DNA from: Propionibacteriaceae bacterium
GTDB lineage: Bacteria > Actinomycetota > Actinomycetes > Propionibacteriales > Propionibacteriaceae
Reading direction: 5' to 3'
DNA: 16,891 nt
Assembly (NCBI GenBank): GCA_031287505.1
Contig: JAITSW010000043.1
Location: 1-16,891, forward strand
The first letter of the stretch is position 1. Each line of letters opens with the position of its first letter. This document shows, piece after piece, positions 1-7,249 of this stretch. The notes beneath the pieces were generated by a model. That model saw nothing but the letters and a program-made list of their open reading frames with translations, was not told the DNA's origin and did no database searches. The position numbers were made by a program, and so were the translations under genes.

Positions 1-1780
1 CAGCTTCTTTGAGCGCAGCCGCACCGGCCATCTGGAAGGCCATATCGGAAGAGTCAACCGAGTGGGCTTTGCCGTCGTCGAGCGTAACCCGAATGTCGAC
101 CACCGGATACCCGGCCAAAACGCCCTTTTCCAGCTGCGCCCGCACACCCTTCTCAACCGACGGAATGAACTGCCGCGGAACCGCGCCGCCGACAACCTTG
201 TCGACAAACTCAAAACCACTGCCGCGAGGTAGCGGCTCAACTTTGATATGGCACACCGCATACTGCCCATGGCCGCCAGATTGCTTCACATGCCGTCCCA
301 AAGCCTCCGAGGGGCCGATGAACGTTTCGCGCAACTGCACCTTCAACTCTTCTTGGTCCACCCGAACGCCATAACGCTCGGTCAACCTGCCAAGCAAGAG
401 GTCGGCATTGGCTTGGCCGGTCACCCACAGCACCAATTGGTCGCCATTCGAACGATCCAGCCGAACGGTGGAATCCTCCACGGCCAAGCGGCTCAGAGCG
501 CCAGAGAGCTTGTCTTCGTCGTTACGGGTAGCTGCCTTAATCGCCAAGGGCAGCAACGGGTCGGGAAGCAGCCAGCGATTCACCACCACCTGCTTGTCTT
601 TGGACGAGATGGTGTCGCCGGTTTCGGCTGCATTGAGCTTGGGGATCATCACAATTTCGCCTGCGATAGCCTGCTGCCGCGATTGCAGCTCCGAGCCGGC
701 AGCCACCTGGATCCCACCGACGCGCTCGACGCTGGAATGATCGGCATGGGTGTCGCCGGCGGCAAAGTGCCTGCCGATCACCTCTACCGAATCGTCCACC
801 TTGAGGGTGCCGGAGAAGATGCGAATCATCGACAGGCGGCCGGCGAAGGGGTCTGTGGTGGTGCGGATGACCTGCGCCACCAGCGGAGCACCCGCGTCGG
901 TCACCGGGGAATCCAGCGGATCGCCGGCCAAGGTGGTGACCGCAGGATTTGGGTGGGCGGACGGAGTCGGGAAGCCGTGTTCCATCAAGCGCAAAAGCTC
1001 TTCGATACCCACCCCGGTGGCCGCCGAAACCGGCACCACTGGGAACAAGTTTGCGGTCGTGACGGCCTTCATCAGGTCGTTATGCAAATACTCTTGGTCG
1101 AGTTCTTCGCCAGATAGGTAGCGATCCATCAGATCGTCGTCTTCGGCCTCTTGGATGATGCCCTCGATGAGCGGCCCGCGATAGGCGTCCACCTGGTCGT
1201 CGCTGGCATTGAGCTTGCGCTCGACTACCTCGCCGCCTGAGTAATCATGCTCCAGCAGGGAAAGCAGGCCGATGTTTCCGCTGATGGTGTCTGGGCTGCT
1301 CATTGTGGGCACATGGCTGGGGAGCACTCCCTCGCCGAAAACCTGTTGCGCCTGCGCCACCGCGGTATCGAAATCGGCATGGCCAGCGTCGAGCTTCGTC
1401 AGGGCGATCACCCTGGGCAAATTGGCCGCCGCGCATTCGTCCCATAAAGCCTGCGCCGCACCGTCGATACCGTCGGCGGAGAGGACGAAGATGGCAGCGT
1501 CGGCGGCGCGGATTCCGGCCCGCAGCTCGCCGACGAAATCTGTGTGTCCGGGGGCGTCCAGCAAATTAACCAGGGTTTCCCCGCTCACGAAGGATGCCAG
1601 ATACAACTGCGCCTGCCGCTCCGGGTCGGTCTTTTCGCCGCGGTAGCCCTCTACCCTTGCTTTGAGCAACTGCTCAAACAGAGAAGTCTTCCCCGAACCT
1701 GCGTTGCCTATCAACACCACGTTGCGGACGTCATCTGGCTGGTTTACTTTGAACTGGCTCGCGCTCACCTTTGAACTCAT
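1..1780 (-). CDS. EF-G-like translational GTPase (EF-G2 type), 3' end cut by window edge
   Basis: Reading the minus strand from ATG 1780 gives 593 open codons to the window edge, so roughly the last 110-120 residues of an EF-G-sized protein are missing. The N-terminal GTPase domain shows G1 as GNAGSGKTS (about residues 25-33), a switch-I-like stretch containing TDPERQ (51-56), G3 as DAPGH (75-79) and G4 as TKLD (128-131). Later a domain-IV-type stretch with KQSGGHGQY is visible. Canonical EF-G has AHIDAGKTT and NKxD, so this is the divergent actinobacterial EF-G-like paralogue (FusA2 type) rather than the housekeeping FusA. The FusA2 type is known only as a ribosome-family GTPase of unsettled role. 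It has no str-operon neighbours (no rpsL, rpsG or tuf) and is transcribed divergently from rplM. There is no Shine-Dalgarno; the -10 sits directly in front of the ATG, so the transcript is probably leaderless. Family assignment is secure, subgroup less so. Confidence 0.9.
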   Translation of the reverse strand, partial: MSSKVSASQFKVNQPDDVRNVVLIGNAGSGKTSLFEQLLKARVEGYRGEKTDPERQAQLYLASFVSGETLVNLLDAPGHTDFVGELRAGIRAADAAIFVLSADGIDGAAQALWDECAAANLPRVIALTKLDAGHADFDTAVAQAQQVFGEGVLPSHVPTMSSPDTISGNIGLLSLLEHDYSGGEVVERKLNASDDQVDAYRGPLIEGIIQEAEDDDLMDRYLSGEELDQEYLHNDLMKAVTTANLFPVVPVSAATGVGIEELLRLMEHGFPTPSAHPNPAVTTLAGDPLDSPVTDAGAPLVAQVIRTTTDPFAGRLSMIRIFSGTLKVDDSVEVIGRHFAAGDTHADHSSVERVGGIQVAAGSELQSRQQAIAGEIVMIPKLNAAETGDTISSKDKQVVVNRWLLPDPLLPLAIKAATRNDEDKLSGALSRLAVEDSTVRLDRSNGDQLVLWVTGQANADLLLGRLTERYGVRVDQEELKVQLRETFIGPSEALGRHVKQSGGHGQYAVCHIKVEPLPRGSGFEFVDKVVGGAVPRQFIPSVEKGVRAQLEKGVLAGYPVVDIRVTLDDGKAHSVDSSDMAFQMAGAAALKEA

Positions 1781-1786
1781 GGGTCT

Positions 1787-1792
1787 AACCTA
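1787..1792 (-). promoter_or_regulatory. -10 element of a probably leaderless promoter for the EF-G-like gene
   Basis: On the minus strand TAGGTT is followed by exactly six bases and then ATG (1780). That places the expected transcription start on the start codon itself, and no purine-rich ribosome-binding site is present. A weak -35 candidate, TTGCCA, lies about 19 bases upstream. Leaderless mRNAs are common in Actinomycetota. The call rests on spacing and the absent SD. Confidence 0.5.
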
Positions 1793-1853
1793 ATCATGTT
1801 CCTAAAAGTGCTGGCAATTGAATTCCAGAAAATAACCAAGGCCGGGGTTCACT

Positions 1854-1883
1854 TTGACCAAGTATTGCCCCAACGGGTAAAGT
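1854..1883 (+). promoter_or_regulatory. rplM operon promoter (TTGACC-18-TAAAGT)
   Basis: TTGACC at 1854-1859 and TAAAGT at 1878-1883 with an 18-base spacer form a good housekeeping-sigma promoter. It would start a transcript near 1890 with a leader of about 80 nt before the GTG of rplM. It would drive rplM, rpsI and probably glmM. Confidence 0.6.
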
Positions 1884-1901
1884 AAACCGCTGTTGCGCTG
1901 T

Positions 1902-1928
1902 GCGCTGCCAGTAGGTAATCCGCAGCGC
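1902..1928 (+). promoter_or_regulatory. Leader hairpin upstream of rplM
   Basis: GCGCTGC (1902-1908) pairs perfectly with GCAGCGC (1922-1928) across a 13-nt loop, inside the predicted 5' leader of the ribosomal-protein mRNA. Ribosomal-protein operons often carry autoregulatory leaders, and an L13 leader is known in Firmicutes. No match to that known structure could be established here, so a regulatory role is only a possibility. Confidence 0.35.
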
Positions 1929-1970
1929 TGCTCGTTTAGATAGCTATCGATAAAGAAAAGGGTCGCTGCC

Positions 1971-2411
1971 GTGTCCACATACAGCCCAAAGCCCGGTGAG
2001 GTAACCAGGAACTGGCTTGTCATCGACGCCGAAGACATCATCCTTGGCCGCCTCGCTGTCACAGCTGCCACTCTGCTGCGCGGCAAGCATAAGCCGATTT
2101 TCGCTCCCCATATCGATACCGGCGATTTCGTGGTCGTTGTCAACGCCTCCAAGATTGCCCTCACCGGCAAGAAGGCGACTGACAAGCTGGCTTACCGCCA
2201 CTCAGGCCGTCCGGGCGGTTTGACCGGTATTCCCTATGGCGAATTGCTCGCCAAAGATCCACGCAAGGCCGTCGAGCGGGCTGTCTGGGGCATGCTCCCC
2301 AAGAACAAGCTCAGCCATCAGCAAATCAAGAAGCTTAAGGTTTACGCCGGCCCGGAGCATCCGCACACCGCGCAGAAGCCGCAGCCCTACCAGATCACCA
2401 AGATCGCCTGA
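1971..2411 (+). CDS. rplM: 50S ribosomal protein L13
   Basis: This 146-residue protein is the usual size for L13, an early-assembly protein of the large ribosomal subunit. It opens with the typical segment leading into [16 protein letters not shown] (about residues 14-29). It carries the L13 signature region HSGRPGG (about 77-83) and ends the core with [11 protein letters not shown]. The start is GTG at 1971, preceded by the weak SD-like GAAAAGGG; no better in-frame start fits. It is followed 16 bases later by rpsI, the standard L13-S9 operon pair, and a good promoter lies about 90 bases upstream. Confidence 0.98.
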   Translation: MSTYSPKPGEVTRNWLVIDAEDIILGRLAVTAATLLRGKHKPIFAPHIDTGDFVVVVNASKIALTGKKATDKLAYRHSGRPGGLTGIPYGELLAKDPRKAVERAVWGMLPKNKLSHQQIKKLKVYAGPEHPHTAQKPQPYQITKIA

Positions 2412-2427
2412 ACAAGAGGGAAAAGAC

Positions 2428-2952
2428 GTGACTGAAATCGCTCAAGAAAATGAGATCCAGGCTGAGGATGCCATCGTTCCCTTCATAGAGGACGACCGTG
2501 AGATTGCCTTCCGCTCGGAAGAAACCCCCACCACAGCTGTTCCGGGCGGGCGTCCCGCAGTTGTCACGGCTGCTGCGGCCACCGGCCGTCGCAAGGAGGC
2601 CATCGCACGCGTGCGCATCTTCCCCGGCACCGGCCAGTGGAAGATCAACAACCGCGAACTTGAGGATTTCTTCCCCAACAAGCTGCATCAGCAGATTGTG
2701 AACGAGCCCTTCGTCACCGCGGCCGTCACCGGCCTCTACGACGTCATCGCCACCGTTACCGGCGGCGGCAACACCGGCCAGGCCGGCGCGTTGCGTTTGG
2801 GCATTGCCCGCGCCCTCAACGCCGCCGACGAAGAAGCCAGCCGTCCCGCTTTGAAAAAGGCCGGCCTGCTCAGCCGCGACTCCCGCATCAAGGAACGCAA
2901 GAAGGCCGGCCTAAAGAAGGCCCGTAAGGCTCCGCAATACTCAAAGCGCTAA
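2428..2952 (+). CDS. rpsI: 30S ribosomal protein S9
   Basis: This 174-residue small-subunit protein has a C-terminal tail that reaches the P-site tRNA. The conserved core begins near residue 50 with [13 protein letters not shown]. It continues through [19 protein letters not shown] and ends with the diagnostic basic tail [12 protein letters not shown]...KAPQYSKR. The first 45 or so residues are an acidic, low-complexity extension, common in actinobacterial S9. GTG 2428 is chosen because AGAGGGA lies just upstream and the start follows the rplM stop closely. The frame is open further upstream to 2236, but that part lies inside rplM and is not S9-like. Confidence 0.97.
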   Translation: MTEIAQENEIQAEDAIVPFIEDDREIAFRSEETPTTAVPGGRPAVVTAAAATGRRKEAIARVRIFPGTGQWKINNRELEDFFPNKLHQQIVNEPFVTAAVTGLYDVIATVTGGGNTGQAGALRLGIARALNAADEEASRPALKKAGLLSRDSRIKERKKAGLKKARKAPQYSKR

Positions 2953-2964
2953 TCGCCAACGTCT

Positions 2965-4317
2965 ATGCCAAGGCTTTTTGGCACTGATGGCGTGCGCGGT
3001 GTGGCCAACCAAGATCTAACCGCTGAGCTGGCTCTAGAATTATCCCTCGCCGCCGCGCGCGTTCTTGGCGAGGCCGGAGCCTTTGGCACCCACCGTCCCC
3101 TTGCCGTTGTCGGACGCGACACGCGCGCATCCGGCGAATTCCTAGAGGCGGCCGTTATCGCCGGTTTGGCTTCGGCCGGGGTGGATGTCATTCGACTCGA
3201 CATTATGCCCACCCCGGGTGTGGCTTTCCTAGTCGGACATCTGAACGCCGACCTGGGCGTGGTGCTTTCCGCCAGCCACAACCCGATGCCCGACAACGGG
3301 ATCAAATTCTTTGCCCGCGGTGGGGTAAAGCTGGACGACGCCATTGAGGATGCCATCGAAGAAAGCATGACCGAGCCTTGGGAACGCCCAATCGGAGCCG
3401 GAGTTGGCCGGGTTATCCACCAGCCGGAGGCCATCTCTGCCTACGTTTCGCATCTGATCGGCTCTTTGCAAGGTGAAAACGTGTTGGCTGGGCTCACCGT
3501 GGTGATCGACGCCGCCAATGGGGCTGGGTTTGAGACGGCCCAGCGGGCCTTCAGCGGGCAGGGTGCCCGCGTCATACCTATCCACGTCGAACCAGACGGC
3601 CTAAATATCAACGAAAACTGCGGCTCGACGCACCTAAACTCCTTGCGCAAAACGGTAGTCGCCTCCGGGGCGGATTTGGGTATCGCGCTCGACGGGGACG
3701 CAGACCGCTGCCTGGCCGTCGACAAAGAGGGCGAAGACATCGACGGCGATCAAATTCTCGCCATTTTGGCCCTGGCAATGAAGGGTGCCCGTTCGCTGCA
3801 CTCTGACACCGTCGTAGCCACGGTGATGAGCAATATTGGGTTCCTCAACGCTATGAAAGAGCACGGAATCCACGTTGACCAGACGAAGGTCGGCGACCGT
3901 TACGTCCTCGAAGACATGAACGCCAACGGTTTCACACTCGGCGGCGAGCAATCTGGACACATCATCATGAGCGAGTACGCCACCACCGGCGACGGAGTCC
4001 TCACCGGGCTTCATGTGGCTGCGCAAGTGGCCCGCACCGGGAAGTCGCTGCACGAGCTAGCTGGAATCGTCACCCGTTTCCCGCAGGTGTTGGTGAACGT
4101 CCCCGGGGTAAACAAAATCCGGGCCGGAATTGACCCCGAGCTAAACATGGCTGTCACCGCCGCCGCAAAAGAGTTGGGCGACACCGGGCGGGTATTGCTG
4201 CGCCCCTCCGGCACCGAGCCCTTGGTGCGGGTCATGGTGGAAGCGCCAACCCTGGGGCAGGCCGAGAAAATCGCCCAAAGCTTGGCCGCAAAAGTGAAAG
4301 AACGCTTGACCCTGTGA
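2965..4317 (+). CDS. glmM: Phosphoglucosamine mutase
   Basis: GlmM interconverts glucosamine-6-phosphate and glucosamine-1-phosphate in the cytosol, on the path to UDP-GlcNAc for peptidoglycan. The 450-residue length is typical. All four active-site loops are present: the phosphoserine loop SASHNP (102-107, phosphoserine expected at Ser104), the metal loop DGDADR (243-248), the sugar loop GGEQSGH (326-332) and the phosphate loop RPSGTEP (413-419). ATG 2965 lies 12 bases after the rpsI stop with no clear SD, so translation may be coupled to rpsI. The rplM-rpsI-glmM order is standard in Actinomycetota and Firmicutes. No terminator separates it from rpsI. Confidence 0.97.
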   Translation: MPRLFGTDGVRGVANQDLTAELALELSLAAARVLGEAGAFGTHRPLAVVGRDTRASGEFLEAAVIAGLASAGVDVIRLDIMPTPGVAFLVGHLNADLGVVLSASHNPMPDNGIKFFARGGVKLDDAIEDAIEESMTEPWERPIGAGVGRVIHQPEAISAYVSHLIGSLQGENVLAGLTVVIDAANGAGFETAQRAFSGQGARVIPIHVEPDGLNINENCGSTHLNSLRKTVVASGADLGIALDGDADRCLAVDKEGEDIDGDQILAILALAMKGARSLHSDTVVATVMSNIGFLNAMKEHGIHVDQTKVGDRYVLEDMNANGFTLGGEQSGHIIMSEYATTGDGVLTGLHVAAQVARTGKSLHELAGIVTRFPQVLVNVPGVNKIRAGIDPELNMAVTAAAKELGDTGRVLLRPSGTEPLVRVMVEAPTLGQAEKIAQSLAAKVKERLTL

Positions 4318-4428
4318 GCTGATGGCGGGCTAATGCCTGGCGAGATTGCCGCCGAGGAGATTCGGCTGGTCTTAGGCGAAAGCACACCTGCCACGTGGGT
4401 TGGTGCTTGGGTTGTCTGACAAGCGAAG

Positions 4429-4434
4429 TATAAT
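4429..4434 (+). promoter_or_regulatory. Consensus -10 TATAAT, probably leaderless start for the phosphatase gene
   Basis: A perfect TATAAT lies seven bases before GTG 4442, so the transcript should begin at or next to that codon. -35 candidates are poor: TTGGGT at 4407-4412 with a 16-base spacer, or TTGTCT at 4412-4417 with only 11. No SD is present. The TATAAT overlaps the alternative ATG at 4433, which would make that ATG untranscribed. Confidence 0.5.
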
Positions 4435-4441
4435 GGAGTGT

Positions 4442-5041
4442 GTGCGCGTCATAATCATCCGTCACGGCAAGACAAAATGGAACGAAATTCACAAGTACCT
4501 CGGAAGCACAGATCTTCCGCTCTCTGAAATGGGTCGCGGGCAGGCGCGAACACTCTTCGACACCCACACCCTGCCCAAGCCGGATGTTCTCTTCGTCAGC
4601 CCCAAGATCCGCTGCCGGGAAACTGCGCAGATTCTCTTTCCCGGTATCGAACAGGTAGTGGTGGATGATCTGCGCGAAGTGGATTTCGGAGTTTTCGAGG
4701 GACGCTCGCACACTGAGATGCGGGAGAATCCCGTCTACCAAGCTTGGGTCAAGACCAACTGCCAAGGACCCATCCCAGGCGGCGAGAGCTTCCCTGATTC
4801 CTACGCCCGCGTCATCCCAGCCTTTACCGCTGCCCTAAAACAAGTCCCCGAAGACCAGCTGGCGGTATTCGTGCTCCATGGCGGCACCATCATGAACATC
4901 ATCCGCGGCTTCGTAGACAACCTTTCCGGCGACCTTTTGATAGACAACTGCTCCCCGCTCATCTGCGATTGGGATGGTTCCAGGCTCACCATTCTCAACG
5001 ACTTCGTCCCCCAAACCGGCGGACAGTTCCCCACAGAGTAA
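4442..5041 (+). CDS. Histidine phosphatase (phosphoglycerate-mutase-like) family protein
   Basis: A cytosolic protein of about 199 residues from the histidine-phosphatase superfamily; these transfer phosphate through a phospho-histidine. From GTG 4442 it begins MRVIIIRHGKTKWNE, with the catalytic RHG at the usual place near residue 8. A conserved Arg lies in SPKIRCRETAQ, the acidic DLREVDFGVFEG segment follows, and the second catalytic His is in VLHGGT. The substrate cannot be told. Relatives include cofactor-dependent mutases, alpha-ribazole phosphatase (CobC) and general phosphatases. CobC would be attractive given the B12 locus downstream, but nothing in the sequence selects it. ATG 4433 and TTG 4400 are alternative starts. 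GTG 4442 is preferred because of the -10 position and the family N-terminus. Confidence 0.88.
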   Translation: MRVIIIRHGKTKWNEIHKYLGSTDLPLSEMGRGQARTLFDTHTLPKPDVLFVSPKIRCRETAQILFPGIEQVVVDDLREVDFGVFEGRSHTEMRENPVYQAWVKTNCQGPIPGGESFPDSYARVIPAFTAALKQVPEDQLAVFVLHGGTIMNIIRGFVDNLSGDLLIDNCSPLICDWDGSRLTILNDFVPQTGGQFPTE

Positions 5042-5054
5042 GCGAAGACTTACC

Positions 5055-5084
5055 GTGGGGTGAACCCTGGCGTATTCGCCCCAC
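5055..5084 (+). terminator. Terminator-like hairpin after the phosphatase gene
   Basis: GTGGGGTGAA (5055-5064) pairs with TTCGCCCCAC (5075-5084) through ten base pairs including one G-T wobble, with a 10-nt loop. It starts 14 bases after the stop codon. There is no T-run behind it, so it is either a weak or U-less terminator or an mRNA-end stabiliser. Confidence 0.45.
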
Positions 5085-5188
5085 TTGCCAGGTAGGCTGC
5101 CCGGACATTGTCCGTGACCCTTGTCGTCAGTCGTCTGGTCGCGAACGGCTATTTTGTCGATCGTTCTGGAGTTTTGAGCAAGGCAATC

Positions 5189-5222
5189 ACGTTCCAAAGG
5201 ACTGTCCCCCAGGAACGTCCGA
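5189..5222 (+). repeat. 34-bp intergenic direct repeat, copy 1
   Basis: This segment matches 7099-7132 in the same orientation with four mismatches over 34 bp; the last 19 bases (GTCCCCCAGGAACGTCCGA) are identical. The element contains two copies of the quasi-palindrome GGAACGTCC, degenerate as GGACTGTCC in the first position here, separated by CCCA. It lies in the gene-free stretch between the phosphatase and the small membrane protein. It could be a REP-like element or the end of a decayed insertion; no transposase is nearby. Confidence 0.7.
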
Positions 5223-5294
5223 ATTGGTGATCCCACAAGCGGCACAAACGTTTCCAGACTAGCTTTGGGGACTCAGAAACAAAACCCGGGACAC

Positions 5295-5323
5295 TTGACA
5301 GGCGAGATGCATAATGCTAGGCA
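5295..5323 (+). promoter_or_regulatory. Candidate promoter for the 5329 gene (TTGACA-17-TAGGCA)
   Basis: A perfect -35 TTGACA (5295-5300) is followed after 17 bases by TAGGCA (5318-5323), an imperfect -10. Transcription would begin about 5329-5330, on the ATG at 5329, which again suggests a leaderless mRNA. Confidence 0.45.
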
Positions 5324-5328
5324 GGGAT

Positions 5329-5721
5329 ATGGATATCCAACAACGACAAGGTTCACCTCGCATGAGGATCATCGTGATCGCGGTTGTCCTTGCAGTTGTT
5401 GTGTGCGTCTTGGCCGGAGTGGCTTGGGTTTTCTCCTGGGGGACGCAGTGGCGCACCGTGGTGCCAGATAGCTATCAAACACAAAGCGACCAAACTCAGT
5501 TGGTTCTATCGGTCGTCGCAGACCAAGAACCTGCCCCGGTCGAGGCAGTCGTCGTCTCGCAAGGACAAGATTCCGTTGTCGTGGAAGTTCGCACTCGCGA
5601 CAACTGGACAAATGGCGTCGCTCTCGGTTACGCCCGAACGGGCTCCGTCGAACTCACGGCCCCTCTCGATCGCAGAAAGGTTCTTGACGTCTCAGGGCAA
5701 GAGATCCCTGAAAAGCACTAG
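5329..5721 (+). CDS. Single-pass membrane protein with small extracytoplasmic domain, function unknown
   Basis: About 130 residues. A short basic N-terminus (RMR near residue 12) is followed by one strong hydrophobic helix (about 13-35, rich in V, A and I). The remaining 90 or so residues are polar and beta-prone, probably outside the cell. No cysteine or catalytic motif is visible in that part, and I do not recognise the family. The promoter position favours ATG 5329; ATG 5314 has an AGGCGAG-like SD but would lie upstream of the predicted transcript start. The stop is 37 bases before the truncated secreted protease, so the two probably share a transcript, and this protein might be a partner or immunity-like membrane factor for it. 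That last point is guesswork. Confidence 0.65.
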   Translation: MDIQQRQGSPRMRIIVIAVVLAVVVCVLAGVAWVFSWGTQWRTVVPDSYQTQSDQTQLVLSVVADQEPAPVEAVVVSQGQDSVVVEVRTRDNWTNGVALGYARTGSVELTAPLDRRKVLDVSGQEIPEKH

Positions 5722-5758
5722 CTGATCCAAATCAAACCGAACATGAAAGGCGGTTACG

Positions 5759-6586
5759 ATGAGAACGAGAATCTTTACAGGGGTGCTTGTTGCGACGCTT
5801 CTTAGTGCAAGTATTGGCACGGCCACGGGTTCTGCAGATTCAACAAAAGTACCTGTTGACGCTGGCCGAGGCGCCTATGTGCATGATTCCGGGCTAATAG
5901 TTGTGGGCGAAACTGTCCACCTGCTCCCGGAACACCTAAGGGCGGAATACGCGACAGCCTACACACTGAGCCAGGAAGCGCCGAACACCTTCGGCCTTCC
6001 AAGCGTCCAGGGTGATGCCGTGATTCTTCCTGCCAGCTCAGGCGATGCGAAAATCATCGCGTCGGCAAAAGAAAAGGCGGTGGCCGTGATGCGGGTTGCT
6101 GAAGAATCTGCAAGTATGCCCCCCGATAAGGAGAAAGCACTGTTGCCCGACGTGAAGCAGGTCGAGGAGATGCTGCGCGTTGCCCAGGTGACGGAGAGTT
6201 CTCTATCGTATGCTCGCATTACCCGCGCTAACGACTATCTCTTCGACTTGAGGGATGCCTCCGAATTCGCCTCGGCCGGTATCTGGGGGTCTGAAATCGA
6301 CCAGCCCAGTGGCTCCATCATCCTTTCAGTTAAGGACCTTTCTTCGAAGCTCGCCGATTTCATCAAGGAGTCCTTCGGAACCCAACTAGTGCGGGTGCGG
6401 ATCGCTCCTCAGCCACAAGCCACTCCTTCGGCTGGTCGGCAAAGTGATTCCAGCCCGTTCTATGGCGGAGCGAGGATCAATACTCCAACAGGCTTCTGCA
6501 CCGATGCTTTCGCTTGGAAGATCTCATCGTCCGAAAAGGGAATGCCCACGGCAGGCCATTGCGCGCCATCAGCGATGGGCTGGTGA
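5759..6586 (+). pseudogene. S1-family (streptogrisin/alpha-lytic-like) secreted protease, truncated after the catalytic His
   Basis: This 275-residue product starts at ATG 5759 with a good SD (AAAGGCGG). Residues 1-26 look like a signal peptide (MRTRIF, then a hydrophobic core, then ATGSA). A long propeptide-like region of about 200 residues follows. The end resembles the beginning of a trypsin-fold catalytic domain of the actinobacterial S1E type: YGGARI, then FCTDAF, then TAGHC, which carries the catalytic His. Eight codons later (APSAMGW) there is a TGA. The parts carrying the catalytic Asp and the GDSGG Ser are absent, and I found no GDSGG coding stretch downstream, so the gene cannot encode an active protease. 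It may be a 3'-deleted relic, or may have kept a propeptide-based role. The family call rests on the signal-propeptide-TAGHC architecture. Confidence 0.7.
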
Positions 6587-6589
6587 ACT

Positions 6590-6904
6590 GTGGGAAGCGA
6601 CGTGCTAGCGATGGTTGGCGGCATCGCGCTGGGTCTCCTTGTTGCCGCCCACGTCTTCTGCGCCGCCTTCCTGCTGGCTGGCCCGCTTACACCACGACGG
6701 CTCAGCGATGACGAGGAAACCGCGCGCGACATGTCTGGAGCAAGACGGTTCTTCGTCTCGGGCGCAACAGTCGGCTGCGTGCTGATCGGGCTCCCATTTC
6801 TCCCGGTCGAGGGCTGGCTTAGGAATCTGCTCTTTTTGGCGCTCCCGCTGGCCTTGGGCGTACTTGCCCGGCTGATTCAGGTGCGAAGAGAAAACGTAGA
6901 GTGA
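6590..6904 (+). CDS. Small multi-pass membrane protein, function unknown
   Basis: About 104 residues from GTG 6590, only three bases after the protease stop. GTG 6602, preceded by GGGAAG, and ATG 6611 are alternative starts. Three hydrophobic stretches are visible: roughly residues 8-30, 54-71 and 75-95. A charged loop containing RRLSDDEETARD lies between the first two, and the C-terminus is basic (RRENVE). The close junction with the broken protease could mean translational coupling, or could simply be where a deletion joined unrelated sequence. The family is not recognised. Confidence 0.5.
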   Translation: MGSDVLAMVGGIALGLLVAAHVFCAAFLLAGPLTPRRLSDDEETARDMSGARRFFVSGATVGCVLIGLPFLPVEGWLRNLLFLALPLALGVLARLIQVRRENVE

Positions 6905-7178
6905 CGTAATCGCGTCAGGCCACCTCACGGAGCCGGACACGACGTTCGATGGCGATGCGCCGTCCAATCTGGCCACGCGCAGTCTGGATACGACAGGCAA
7001 AGGAAAAATCCGGTGGGCTAACCGGCGGAAAGCAGCTTTGAACGCTTTCGCCATCGCCTTTGAAGGGCGGCTCAGCCCCTCGAAGAACAACCAAAATAAC
7101 GTCTCAAAGGAACGTCCCCCAGGAACGTCCGACAAACCGCCGGACCTTACACAACAAGTACCAACGATGGAGAAATGA
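6900..7178 (+). other. Gene-free stretch with a start-less coding-like frame (possible gene remnant)
   Basis: Between the small membrane protein and the minus-strand gene at 7250 I see no proper gene. One frame stays open from the TAG at 6897 to the TGA at 7176-7178, about 92 codons. Its protein-like composition (for example NLATRSLDTTGKGKIRWANR) and mostly G/C third positions suggest former coding sequence, but it has no good start codon or SD before ATG 7167. It contains repeat copy 2, read there as KERPPGTSD. It could be the tail of a deleted gene or chance. Confidence 0.25.
7099..7132 (+). repeat. 34-bp intergenic direct repeat, copy 2
   Basis: This is the second copy of the element at 5189-5222, in the same orientation with four mismatches. 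Here both internal GGAACGTCC units are intact, separated by CCCA. Together the copies bracket the 1.9-kb block with the small membrane proteins and the truncated protease, as expected if that block came in with, or was shaped by recombination between, the repeats. Confidence 0.7.
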
Positions 7179-7249
7179 AGCAAAGGCAAGACGAGGAGGT
7201 AAGCGGACATCTCCCTGTCTCACTACTGCCAAAGCCGTTCCCGATTAAC

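Noticed and set aside
248..1121. Long open frames on the plus strand
   Set aside because: They lie opposite the EF-G-like gene, lack SDs and have no family resemblance; they are antisense shadows of a clearly conserved protein.
1784..1796. DtxR/IdeR-like half box (TTAGGTTAGACC)
   Set aside because: Only half of the palindrome is present, and the same bases are better explained as the -10 of the EF-G-like gene.
2236..2427. N-terminal extension of rpsI inside rplM
   Set aside because: The frame is open, but the extension overlaps rplM and is Arg/Ser-rich shadow sequence; GTG 2428 has a proper SD.
4969..5262. 97-codon frame after the phosphatase gene
   Set aside because: It starts inside the phosphatase gene and runs through the hairpin and repeat with no protein-like features.
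6605..7210. 201-codon minus-strand frame
   Set aside because: It covers the plus-strand membrane gene and the repeat, has a Cys/Arg-rich random composition, and lacks an SD or family match.
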